Assembly (NCBI GenBank): GCA_963989245.1
Contig: OZ022353.1
Coordinates: forward strand, 25,990,024 to 26,054,023
Direction: 5' to 3'
DNA: 64,000 bases
From: Nansenia antarctica
Lineage: Eukaryota; Chordata; Actinopteri; Argentiniformes; Microstomatidae
Below the pieces are notes generated by a model. That model was not told where the DNA came from. It saw only the letters and a list, made by a program, of their open reading frames with translations, and did not search any database. Shown here one piece after another: positions 45,635-58,003 of the stretch. Within the stretch, counting starts at the first letter, position 1. Each line of letters opens with the position of its first letter. The translations under genes were made by a program, and so were the position numbers.

Positions 45635-48600
45635 AGAGTCTCTTTTGACAATCTCTTCGAGAGCTGTTTTCAGTCATTAACAGAGCTGTTCTGAAAGTGT
45701 CCAAGCGGCCTGTTCTTAGAGTGGACTGTTTTTTGCATTCGTTCTCAAGTTATATCAAACTATCAAAGTGTTGTTTTCTGCCTTTCACGAGCACATTTTG
45801 ACTTGTTGTTGAATAATCCTATAATGTTACTCTAAATGACAATCAGAGCAACTTGAATTGCGTGTGTGCAGCCTTTTGCTCAAAAGTAAGCAACGTTTCG
45901 TTTTCAGAGTCTCTTTTGACAATCACTTCGAGAGCTGTTTTCAGTCATTAATGGAGCTGTTCTGAAAGTGTCCAAGCGGCCTGTTCTTAGAGTGGACTGT
46001 TTTTTGCATTCGTTCTCAAGTTAAATCAAACTATCAAAGTGTTGTTTTCTGCCTTTCACGAGCACATTTTGACTTGTTGTTGAATAATCCTATAATGTTA
46101 CTCTAAATGACAATCAGAGCAACTTGAATTGCGTGTGTGCAGCCTTTTGCTCAAAAGTAATCAACGTTTCGTTTTCAGAGTCTCTTTTGACAATCTCTTC
46201 GAGAGCTGTTTTCAGTCATTAACAGAGCTGTTCTGAAAGTGTCCAAGCGGCCTGTTCTGAGAGTGGACTGTTTTTGCATTCGTTCTCAAGTTCTATCAGT
46301 GTTGTTTTCTGCTTTTCTGGAGCACATTTTGACTTGTTGCTGAATGCTCCTATAATGTAACTCTAAATGACAATCAGAGCAACTTGAATTGCGTGTGTGC
46401 AGCCTTTTGCTCAAAAGTGATCAACGTTTCGTTTTCGGAGTCTCTTTTGACAATCTCTTCGAGAGCTGTTTTCAGTCATTAACAGAGCTGTTCTGAAAGT
46501 GTCCAAGCGGCCTGTTCTTAGAGTGGACTGTTTTTTGCATTCGTTCTCAAGTTATATCAAACTATCAAAGTGTTATTTTCTGCCTTTCACGAGCACATTT
46601 TGACTTGTTGTTGAATAATCCTATAATGTAACTCTAAATGACAATCAGAGCAACTTGAATTGCGTGTGTGCAGCCTTTTGCTCAAAAGTGATCAACGTTT
46701 CGTTTTCAGAGTCTCTTTTGACAATCTCTTCGAGAGCTGTTTTCAGTCATTAACAGAGCTGTTCTGAAAGTGTCCAAGCGGCCTGTTCTGAGAGTGGACT
46801 GTTTTTTGCATTCGTTCTCAAGTTATATCAAACTATCAAAGTGTTGTTTTCTGCCTTTCACGAGCACATTTTGACTTGTTGTTGAATAATCCTATAATGT
46901 AACTCTAAATGACAATCAGAGCAACTTGAATTGCGTGTGTGCAGCCTTTTGCTCAAAAGTGATCAACGTTTCGTTTTCAGAGTCTCTTTTGACAATCTCT
47001 TCGAGAGCTGTTTTCAGTCATTAACAGAGCTGTTCTGAAAGTGTCCAAGCGGCCTGTTCTTAGAGTGGACTGTTTTTTGCATTCGTTCTCAAGTTATATC
47101 AAACTATCAAAGTGTTGTTTTCTGCCTTTCACGAGCACATTTTGACTTGTTGTTGAATAATCCTATAATGTAACTCTAAATGACAATCAGAGCAACTTGA
47201 ATTGCGTGTGTGCAGCCTTTTGCTCAAAAGTGATCAACGTTTCGTTTTCGGAGTCTCTTTTGACAATCTCTTCGAGAGCTGTTTTCAGTCATTAACAGAG
47301 CTGTTCTGAAAGTGTCCAAGCGGCCTGTTCTGAGAGTGGACTGTTTTTTGCATTCGTTCTCAAGTTATATCAAACTATCAAAGTGTTGTTTTCTGCCTTT
47401 CACGAGCACATTTTGACTTGTTGTTGAATAATCCTATAATGTAACTCTAAATGACAATCAGAGCAACTTGAATTGCGTGTGTGCAGCCTTTTGCTCAAAA
47501 GTGATCAACGTTTCGTTTTCAGAGTCTCTTTTGACAATCTCTTCGAGAGCTGTTTTCAGTCATTAACAGAGCTGTTCTGAAAGTGTCCAAGCGGCCTGTT
47601 CTTAGAGTGGACTGTTTTTTGCATTCGTTCTCAAGTTATATCAAACTATCAAAGTGTTGTTTTCTGCCTTTCACGAGCACATTTTGACTTGTTGTTGAAT
47701 AATCCTATAATGTTACTCTAAATGACAATCAGAGCAACTTGAATTGCGTGTGTGCAGCCTTTTGCTCAAAAGTAATCAACGTTTCGTTTTCAGAGTCTCT
47801 TTTGACAATCACTTCGAGAGCTGTTTTCAGTCATTAATGGAGCTGTTCTGAAAGTGTCCAAGCGGCCTGTTCTTAGAGTGGACTGTTTTTTGCATTCGTT
47901 CTCAAGTTAAATCAAACTATCAAAGTGTTGTTTTCTGCCTTTCACGAGCACATTTTGACTTGTTGTTGAATAATCCTATAATGTTACTCTAAATGACAAT
48001 CAGAGCAACTTGAATTGCGTGTGTGCAGCCTTTTGCTCAAAAGTAATCAACGTTTCGTTTTCAGAGTCTCTTTTGACAATCTCTTCGAGAGCTGTTTTCA
48101 GTCATTAACAGAGCTGTTCTGAAAGTGTCCAAGCGGCCTGTTCTGAGAGTGGACTGTTTTTGCATTCGTTCTCAAGTTCTATCAGTGTTGTTTTCTGCTT
48201 TTCTGGAGCACATTTTGACTTGTTGCTGAATGCTCCTATAATGTAACTCTAAATGACAATCAGAGCAACTTGAATTGCGTGTGTGCAGCCTTTTGCTCAA
48301 AAGTGATCAACGTTTCGTTTTCGGAGTCTCTTTTGACAATCTCTTCGAGAGCTGTTTTCAGTCATTAACAGAGCTGTTCTGAAAGTGTCCAAGCGGCCTG
48401 TTCTTAGAGTGGACTGTTTTTTGCATTCGTTCTCAAGTTATATCAAACTATCAAAGTGTTATTTTCTGCCTTTCACGAGCACATTTTGACTTGTTGTTGA
48501 ATAATCCTATAATGTAACTCTAAATTACAATCAGAGCAACTTGAATTGCGTGTGTGCAGCCTTTTGCTCAAAAGTGATCAACGTTTCGTTTTCGGAGTCT

Positions 48601-49067
48601 CTTTTGACAATCTCTTCGAGAGCTGTTTTCAGTCATTAACAGAGCTGTTCTGAAAGTGTCCAAGCGGCCTGTTCTTAGAGTGGACTGTTTTTTGCATTCG
48701 TTCTCAAGTTATATCAAACTATCAAAGTGTTATTTTCTGCCTTTCACGAGCACATTTTGACTTGTTGTTGAATAATCCTATAATGTAACTCTAAATGACA
48801 ATCAGAGCAACTTGAATTGCGTGTGTGCAGCCTTTTGCTCAAAAGTGATCAACGTTTCGTTTTCAGAGTCTCTTTTGACAATCTCTTCGAGAGCTGTTTT
48901 CAGTCATTAACAGAGCTGTTCTGAAAGTGTCCAAGCGGCCTGTTCTGAGAGTGGACTGTTTTTTGCATTCGTTCTCAAGTTATATCAAACTATCAAAGTG
49001 TTGTTTTCTGCCTTTCACGAGCACATTTTGACTTGTTGTTGAATAATCCTATAATGTAACTCTAAAT
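45322..49067 (+). repeat. Block repeated at +5398 bp, left copy
   Basis: Matches 50720-54465 monomer by monomer: 43A/125T, X, Y with aagtaagc (private G at monomer base 27, here 45890), S, Z, W, 43A/125T, 43G/125G, X, Y, S, Z with 246T (48526), a 43G unit with 181A, W. The aagtaagc change is found only in these two Y monomers (45890 and 51288), so it marks the duplication. The match ends at base 49068 (T here, G at 54466). Confidence 0.87.
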
Positions 49068-50719
49068 TACAATCAGAGCAACTTGAATTGCGTGTGTGCA
49101 GCCTTTTGCTCAAAAGTGATCAACGTTTCGTTTTCGGAGTCTCTTTTGACAATCTCTTCGAGAGCTGTTTTCAGTCATTAACAGAGCTGTTCTGAAAGTG
49201 TCCAAGCGGCCTGTTCTTAGAGTGGACTGTTTTTTGCATTCGTTCTCAAGTTATATCAAACTATCAAAGTGTTATTTTCTGCCTTTCACGAGCACATTTT
49301 GACTTGTTGTTGAATAATCCTATAATGTAACTCTAAATGACAATCAGAGCAACTTGAATTGCGTGTGTGCAGCCTTTTGCTCAAAAGTGATCAACGTTTC
49401 GTTTTCAGAGTCTCTTTTGACAATCTCTTCGAGAGCTGTTTTCAGTCATTAACAGAGCTGTTCTGAAAGTGTCCAAGCGGCCTGTTCTGAGAGTGGACTG
49501 TTTTTTGCATTCGTTCTCAAGTTATATCAAACTATCAAAGTGTTGTTTTCTGCCTTTCACGAGCACATTTTGACTTGTTGTTGAATAATCCTATAATGTA
49601 ACTCTAAATGACAATCAGAGCAACTTGAATTGCGTGTGTGCAGCCTTTTGCTCAAAAGTGATCAACGTTTCGTTTTCAGAGTCTCTTTTGACAATCTCTT
49701 CGAGAGCTGTTTTCAGTCATTAACAGAGCTGTTCTGAAAGTGTCCAAGCGGCCTGTTCTTAGAGTGGACTGTTTTTTGCATTCGTTCTCAAGTTATATCA
49801 AACTATCAAAGTGTTGTTTTCTGCCTTTCACGAGCACATTTTGACTTGTTGTTGAATAATCCTATAATGTAACTCTAAATGACAATCAGAGCAACTTGAA
49901 TTGCGTGTGTGCAGCCTTTTGCTCAAAAGTGATCAACGTTTCGTTTTCGGAGTCTCTTTTGACAATCTCTTCGAGAGCTGTTTTCAGTCATTAACAGAGC
50001 TGTTCTGAAAGTGTCCAAGCGGCCTGTTCTGAGAGTGGACTGTTTTTTGCATTCGTTCTCAAGTTATATCAAACTATCAAAGTGTTGTTTTCTGCCTTTC
50101 ACGAGCACATTTTGACTTGTTGTTGAATAATCCTATAATGTAACTCTAAATTACAATCAGAGCAACTTGAATTGCGTGTGTGCAGCCTTTTGCTCAAAAG
50201 TGATCAACGTTTCGTTTTCGGAGTCTCTTTTGACAATCTCTTCGAGAGCTGTTTTCAGTCATTAACAGAGCTGTTCTGAAAGTGTCCAAGCGGCCTGTTC
50301 TTAGAGTGGACTGTTTTTTGCATTCGTTCTCAAGTTATATCAAACTATCAAAGTGTTATTTTCTGCCTTTCACGAGCACATTTTGACTTGTTGTTGAATA
50401 ATCCTATAATGTAACTCTAAATGACAATCAGAGCAACTTGAATTGCGTGTGTGCAGCCTTTTGCTCAAAAGTGATCAACGTTTCGTTTTCAGAGTCTCTT
50501 TTGACAATCTCTTCGAGAGCTGTTTTCAGTCATTAACAGAGCTGTTCTGAAAGTGTCCAAGCGGCCTGTTCTGAGAGTGGACTGTTTTTTGCATTCGTTC
50601 TCAAGTTATATCAAACTATCAAAGTGTTGTTTTCTGCCTTTCACGAGCACATTTTGACTTGTTGTTGAATAATCCTATAATGTAACTCTAAATGACAATC
50701 AGAGCAACTTGAATTGCGT

Positions 50720-53700
50720 GTGTGCAGCCTTTTGCTCAAAAGTGATCAACGTTTCGTTTTCAGAGTCTCTTTTGACAATCTCTTCGAGAGCTGTTTTCAG
50801 TCATTAACAGAGCTGTTCTGAAAGTGTCCAAGCGGCCTGTTCTTAGAGTGGACTGTTTTTTGCATTCGTTCTCAAGTTATATCAAACTATCAAAGTGTTG
50901 TTTTCTGCCTTTCACGAGCACATTTTGACTTGTTGTTGAATAATCCTATAATGTAACTCTAAATGACAATCAGAGCAACTTGAATTGCGTGTGTGCAGCC
51001 TTTTGCTCAAAAGTGATCAACGTTTCGTTTTCAGAGTCTCTTTTGACAATCTCTTCGAGAGCTGTTTTCAGTCATTAACAGAGCTGTTCTGAAAGTGTCC
51101 AAGCGGCCTGTTCTTAGAGTGGACTGTTTTTTGCATTCGTTCTCAAGTTATATCAAACTATCAAAGTGTTGTTTTCTGCCTTTCACGAGCACATTTTGAC
51201 TTGTTGTTGAATAATCCTATAATGTTACTCTAAATGACAATCAGAGCAACTTGAATTGCGTGTGTGCAGCCTTTTGCTCAAAAGTAAGCAACGTTTCGTT
51301 TTCAGAGTCTCTTTTGACAATCACTTCGAGAGCTGTTTTCAGTCATTAATGGAGCTGTTCTGAAAGTGTCCAAGCGGCCTGTTCTTAGAGTGGACTGTTT
51401 TTTGCATTCGTTCTCAAGTTAAATCAAACTATCAAAGTGTTGTTTTCTGCCTTTCACGAGCACATTTTGACTTGTTGTTGAATAATCCTATAATGTTACT
51501 CTAAATGACAATCAGAGCAACTTGAATTGCGTGTGTGCAGCCTTTTGCTCAAAAGTAATCAACGTTTCGTTTTCAGAGTCTCTTTTGACAATCTCTTCGA
51601 GAGCTGTTTTCAGTCATTAACAGAGCTGTTCTGAAAGTGTCCAAGCGGCCTGTTCTGAGAGTGGACTGTTTTTGCATTCGTTCTCAAGTTCTATCAGTGT
51701 TGTTTTCTGCTTTTCTGGAGCACATTTTGACTTGTTGCTGAATGCTCCTATAATGTAACTCTAAATGACAATCAGAGCAACTTGAATTGCGTGTGTGCAG
51801 CCTTTTGCTCAAAAGTGATCAACGTTTCGTTTTCGGAGTCTCTTTTGACAATCTCTTCGAGAGCTGTTTTCAGTCATTAACAGAGCTGTTCTGAAAGTGT
51901 CCAAGCGGCCTGTTCTTAGAGTGGACTGTTTTTTGCATTCGTTCTCAAGTTATATCAAACTATCAAAGTGTTATTTTCTGCCTTTCACGAGCACATTTTG
52001 ACTTGTTGTTGAATAATCCTATAATGTAACTCTAAATGACAATCAGAGCAACTTGAATTGCGTGTGTGCAGCCTTTTGCTCAAAAGTGATCAACGTTTCG
52101 TTTTCAGAGTCTCTTTTGACAATCTCTTCGAGAGCTGTTTTCAGTCATTAACAGAGCTGTTCTGAAAGTGTCCAAGCGGCCTGTTCTGAGAGTGGACTGT
52201 TTTTTGCATTCGTTCTCAAGTTATATCAAACTATCAAAGTGTTGTTTTCTGCCTTTCACGAGCACATTTTGACTTGTTGTTGAATAATCCTATAATGTAA
52301 CTCTAAATGACAATCAGAGCAACTTGAATTGCGTGTGTGCAGCCTTTTGCTCAAAAGTGATCAACGTTTCGTTTTCAGAGTCTCTTTTGACAATCTCTTC
52401 GAGAGCTGTTTTCAGTCATTAACAGAGCTGTTCTGAAAGTGTCCAAGCGGCCTGTTCTTAGAGTGGACTGTTTTTTGCATTCGTTCTCAAGTTATATCAA
52501 ACTATCAAAGTGTTGTTTTCTGCCTTTCACGAGCACATTTTGACTTGTTGTTGAATAATCCTATAATGTAACTCTAAATGACAATCAGAGCAACTTGAAT
52601 TGCGTGTGTGCAGCCTTTTGCTCAAAAGTGATCAACGTTTCGTTTTCGGAGTCTCTTTTGACAATCTCTTCGAGAGCTGTTTTCAGTCATTAACAGAGCT
52701 GTTCTGAAAGTGTCCAAGCGGCCTGTTCTGAGAGTGGACTGTTTTTTGCATTCGTTCTCAAGTTATATCAAACTATCAAAGTGTTGTTTTCTGCCTTTCA
52801 CGAGCACATTTTGACTTGTTGTTGAATAATCCTATAATGTAACTCTAAATGACAATCAGAGCAACTTGAATTGCGTGTGTGCAGCCTTTTGCTCAAAAGT
52901 GATCAACGTTTCGTTTTCAGAGTCTCTTTTGACAATCTCTTCGAGAGCTGTTTTCAGTCATTAACAGAGCTGTTCTGAAAGTGTCCAAGCGGCCTGTTCT
53001 TAGAGTGGACTGTTTTTTGCATTCGTTCTCAAGTTATATCAAACTATCAAAGTGTTGTTTTCTGCCTTTCACGAGCACATTTTGACTTGTTGTTGAATAA
53101 TCCTATAATGTTACTCTAAATGACAATCAGAGCAACTTGAATTGCGTGTGTGCAGCCTTTTGCTCAAAAGTAATCAACGTTTCGTTTTCAGAGTCTCTTT
53201 TGACAATCACTTCGAGAGCTGTTTTCAGTCATTAATGGAGCTGTTCTGAAAGTGTCCAAGCGGCCTGTTCTTAGAGTGGACTGTTTTTTGCATTCGTTCT
53301 CAAGTTAAATCAAACTATCAAAGTGTTGTTTTCTGCCTTTCACGAGCACATTTTGACTTGTTGTTGAATAATCCTATAATGTTACTCTAAATGACAATCA
53401 GAGCAACTTGAATTGCGTGTGTGCAGCCTTTTGCTCAAAAGTAATCAACGTTTCGTTTTCAGAGTCTCTTTTGACAATCTCTTCGAGAGCTGTTTTCAGT
53501 CATTAACAGAGCTGTTCTGAAAGTGTCCAAGCGGCCTGTTCTGAGAGTGGACTGTTTTTGCATTCGTTCTCAAGTTCTATCAGTGTTGTTTTCTGCTTTT
53601 CTGGAGCACATTTTGACTTGTTGCTGAATGCTCCTATAATGTAACTCTAAATGACAATCAGAGCAACTTGAATTGCGTGTGTGCAGCCTTTTGCTCAAAA

Positions 53701-54465
53701 GTGATCAACGTTTCGTTTTCGGAGTCTCTTTTGACAATCTCTTCGAGAGCTGTTTTCAGTCATTAACAGAGCTGTTCTGAAAGTGTCCAAGCGGCCTGTT
53801 CTTAGAGTGGACTGTTTTTTGCATTCGTTCTCAAGTTATATCAAACTATCAAAGTGTTATTTTCTGCCTTTCACGAGCACATTTTGACTTGTTGTTGAAT
53901 AATCCTATAATGTAACTCTAAATTACAATCAGAGCAACTTGAATTGCGTGTGTGCAGCCTTTTGCTCAAAAGTGATCAACGTTTCGTTTTCGGAGTCTCT
54001 TTTGACAATCTCTTCGAGAGCTGTTTTCAGTCATTAACAGAGCTGTTCTGAAAGTGTCCAAGCGGCCTGTTCTTAGAGTGGACTGTTTTTTGCATTCGTT
54101 CTCAAGTTATATCAAACTATCAAAGTGTTATTTTCTGCCTTTCACGAGCACATTTTGACTTGTTGTTGAATAATCCTATAATGTAACTCTAAATGACAAT
54201 CAGAGCAACTTGAATTGCGTGTGTGCAGCCTTTTGCTCAAAAGTGATCAACGTTTCGTTTTCAGAGTCTCTTTTGACAATCTCTTCGAGAGCTGTTTTCA
54301 GTCATTAACAGAGCTGTTCTGAAAGTGTCCAAGCGGCCTGTTCTGAGAGTGGACTGTTTTTTGCATTCGTTCTCAAGTTATATCAAACTATCAAAGTGTT
54401 GTTTTCTGCCTTTCACGAGCACATTTTGACTTGTTGTTGAATAATCCTATAATGTAACTCTAAAT
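50720..54465 (+). repeat. Block repeated at -5398 bp, right copy
   Basis: Copy of 45322-49067; the offset equals 20 x 271 - 22. Its Y monomer at 51262 has the diagnostic aagtaagc (G at 51288). Its S monomers are at 51533 and 53419, and its 246T is at 53924. Confidence 0.87.
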
Positions 54466-55033
54466 GACAATCAGAGCAACTTGAATTGCGTGTGTGCAGC
54501 CTTTTGCTCAAAAGTGATCAACGTTTCGTTTTCAGAGTCTCTTTTGACAATCTCTTCGAGAGCTGTTTTCAGTCATTAACAGAGCTGTTCTGAAAGTGTC
54601 CAAGCGGCCTGTTCTTAGAGTGGACTGTTTTTTGCATTCGTTCTCAAGTTATATCAAACTATCAAAGTGTTGTTTTCTGCCTTTCACGAGCACATTTTGA
54701 CTTGTTGTTGAATAATCCTATAATGTAACTCTAAATGACAATCAGAGCAACTTGAATTGCGTGTGTGCAGCCTTTTGCTCAAAAGTGATCAACGTTTCGT
54801 TTTCGGAGTCTCTTTTGACAATCTCTTCGAGAGCTGTTTTCAGTCATTAACAGAGCTGTTCTGAAAGTGTCCAAGCGGCCTGTTCTGAGAGTGGACTGTT
54901 TTTTGCATTCGTTCTCAAGTTATATCAAACTATCAAAGTGTTGTTTTCTGCCTTTCACGAGCACATTTTGACTTGTTGTTGAATAATCCTATAATGTAAC
55001 TCTAAATGACAATCAGAGCAACTTGAATTGCGT
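52335..55033 (+). repeat. 10-monomer block repeated at +2970 bp, left copy
   Basis: 43A/125T, 43G/125G, X, Y, S (53419), Z with 246T (53924), 43G with 181A, W, 43A/125T, 43G/125G. The same order occupies 55305-58003. The offset is 11 x 271 - 11, and one extra 43A/125T monomer (55034-55304) sits between copies, giving an 11-monomer tandem register. Confidence 0.85.
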
Positions 55034-55304
55034 GTGTGCAGCCTTTTGCTCAAAAGTGATCAACGTTTCGTTTTCAGAGTCTCTTTTGACAATCTCTTCG
55101 AGAGCTGTTTTCAGTCATTAACAGAGCTGTTCTGAAAGTGTCCAAGCGGCCTGTTCTTAGAGTGGACTGTTTTTTGCATTCGTTCTCAAGTTATATCAAA
55201 CTATCAAAGTGTTGTTTTCTGCCTTTCACGAGCACATTTTGACTTGTTGTTGAATAATCCTATAATGTAACTCTAAATGACAATCAGAGCAACTTGAATT
55301 GCGT

Positions 55305-58003
55305 GTGTGCAGCCTTTTGCTCAAAAGTGATCAACGTTTCGTTTTCAGAGTCTCTTTTGACAATCTCTTCGAGAGCTGTTTTCAGTCATTAACAGAGCTG
55401 TTCTGAAAGTGTCCAAGCGGCCTGTTCTTAGAGTGGACTGTTTTTTGCATTCGTTCTCAAGTTATATCAAACTATCAAAGTGTTGTTTTCTGCCTTTCAC
55501 GAGCACATTTTGACTTGTTGTTGAATAATCCTATAATGTAACTCTAAATGACAATCAGAGCAACTTGAATTGCGTGTGTGCAGCCTTTTGCTCAAAAGTG
55601 ATCAACGTTTCGTTTTCGGAGTCTCTTTTGACAATCTCTTCGAGAGCTGTTTTCAGTCATTAACAGAGCTGTTCTGAAAGTGTCCAAGCGGCCTGTTCTG
55701 AGAGTGGACTGTTTTTTGCATTCGTTCTCAAGTTATATCAAACTATCAAAGTGTTGTTTTCTGCCTTTCACGAGCACATTTTGACTTGTTGTTGAATAAT
55801 CCTATAATGTAACTCTAAATGACAATCAGAGCAACTTGAATTGCGTGTGTGCAGCCTTTTGCTCAAAAGTGATCAACGTTTCGTTTTCAGAGTCTCTTTT
55901 GACAATCTCTTCGAGAGCTGTTTTCAGTCATTAACAGAGCTGTTCTGAAAGTGTCCAAGCGGCCTGTTCTTAGAGTGGACTGTTTTTTGCATTCGTTCTC
56001 AAGTTATATCAAACTATCAAAGTGTTGTTTTCTGCCTTTCACGAGCACATTTTGACTTGTTGTTGAATAATCCTATAATGTTACTCTAAATGACAATCAG
56101 AGCAACTTGAATTGCGTGTGTGCAGCCTTTTGCTCAAAAGTAATCAACGTTTCGTTTTCAGAGTCTCTTTTGACAATCACTTCGAGAGCTGTTTTCAGTC
56201 ATTAATGGAGCTGTTCTGAAAGTGTCCAAGCGGCCTGTTCTTAGAGTGGACTGTTTTTTGCATTCGTTCTCAAGTTAAATCAAACTATCAAAGTGTTGTT
56301 TTCTGCCTTTCACGAGCACATTTTGACTTGTTGTTGAATAATCCTATAATGTTACTCTAAATGACAATCAGAGCAACTTGAATTGCGTGTGTGCAGCCTT
56401 TTGCTCAAAAGTAATCAACGTTTCGTTTTCAGAGTCTCTTTTGACAATCTCTTCGAGAGCTGTTTTCAGTCATTAACAGAGCTGTTCTGAAAGTGTCCAA
56501 GCGGCCTGTTCTGAGAGTGGACTGTTTTTGCATTCGTTCTCAAGTTCTATCAGTGTTGTTTTCTGCTTTTCTGGAGCACATTTTGACTTGTTGCTGAATG
56601 CTCCTATAATGTAACTCTAAATGACAATCAGAGCAACTTGAATTGCGTGTGTGCAGCCTTTTGCTCAAAAGTGATCAACGTTTCGTTTTCGGAGTCTCTT
56701 TTGACAATCTCTTCGAGAGCTGTTTTCAGTCATTAACAGAGCTGTTCTGAAAGTGTCCAAGCGGCCTGTTCTTAGAGTGGACTGTTTTTTGCATTCGTTC
56801 TCAAGTTATATCAAACTATCAAAGTGTTATTTTCTGCCTTTCACGAGCACATTTTGACTTGTTGTTGAATAATCCTATAATGTAACTCTAAATTACAATC
56901 AGAGCAACTTGAATTGCGTGTGTGCAGCCTTTTGCTCAAAAGTGATCAACGTTTCGTTTTCGGAGTCTCTTTTGACAATCTCTTCGAGAGCTGTTTTCAG
57001 TCATTAACAGAGCTGTTCTGAAAGTGTCCAAGCGGCCTGTTCTTAGAGTGGACTGTTTTTTGCATTCGTTCTCAAGTTATATCAAACTATCAAAGTGTTA
57101 TTTTCTGCCTTTCACGAGCACATTTTGACTTGTTGTTGAATAATCCTATAATGTAACTCTAAATGACAATCAGAGCAACTTGAATTGCGTGTGTGCAGCC
57201 TTTTGCTCAAAAGTGATCAACGTTTCGTTTTCAGAGTCTCTTTTGACAATCTCTTCGAGAGCTGTTTTCAGTCATTAACAGAGCTGTTCTGAAAGTGTCC
57301 AAGCGGCCTGTTCTGAGAGTGGACTGTTTTTTGCATTCGTTCTCAAGTTATATCAAACTATCAAAGTGTTGTTTTCTGCCTTTCACGAGCACATTTTGAC
57401 TTGTTGTTGAATAATCCTATAATGTAACTCTAAATGACAATCAGAGCAACTTGAATTGCGTGTGTGCAGCCTTTTGCTCAAAAGTGATCAACGTTTCGTT
57501 TTCAGAGTCTCTTTTGACAATCTCTTCGAGAGCTGTTTTCAGTCATTAACAGAGCTGTTCTGAAAGTGTCCAAGCGGCCTGTTCTTAGAGTGGACTGTTT
57601 TTTGCATTCGTTCTCAAGTTATATCAAACTATCAAAGTGTTGTTTTCTGCCTTTCACGAGCACATTTTGACTTGTTGTTGAATAATCCTATAATGTAACT
57701 CTAAATGACAATCAGAGCAACTTGAATTGCGTGTGTGCAGCCTTTTGCTCAAAAGTGATCAACGTTTCGTTTTCGGAGTCTCTTTTGACAATCTCTTCGA
57801 GAGCTGTTTTCAGTCATTAACAGAGCTGTTCTGAAAGTGTCCAAGCGGCCTGTTCTGAGAGTGGACTGTTTTTTGCATTCGTTCTCAAGTTATATCAAAC
57901 TATCAAAGTGTTGTTTTCTGCCTTTCACGAGCACATTTTGACTTGTTGTTGAATAATCCTATAATGTAACTCTAAATGACAATCAGAGCAACTTGAATTG
58001 CGT
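55305..58003 (+). repeat. 10-monomer block repeated at -2970 bp, right copy
   Basis: Counterpart of 52335-55033, with S at 56389 and 246T at 56894. From 57462 it overlaps the start of the 18,351 bp duplicated segment, showing that copying events of different sizes are layered on one another. Confidence 0.85.
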
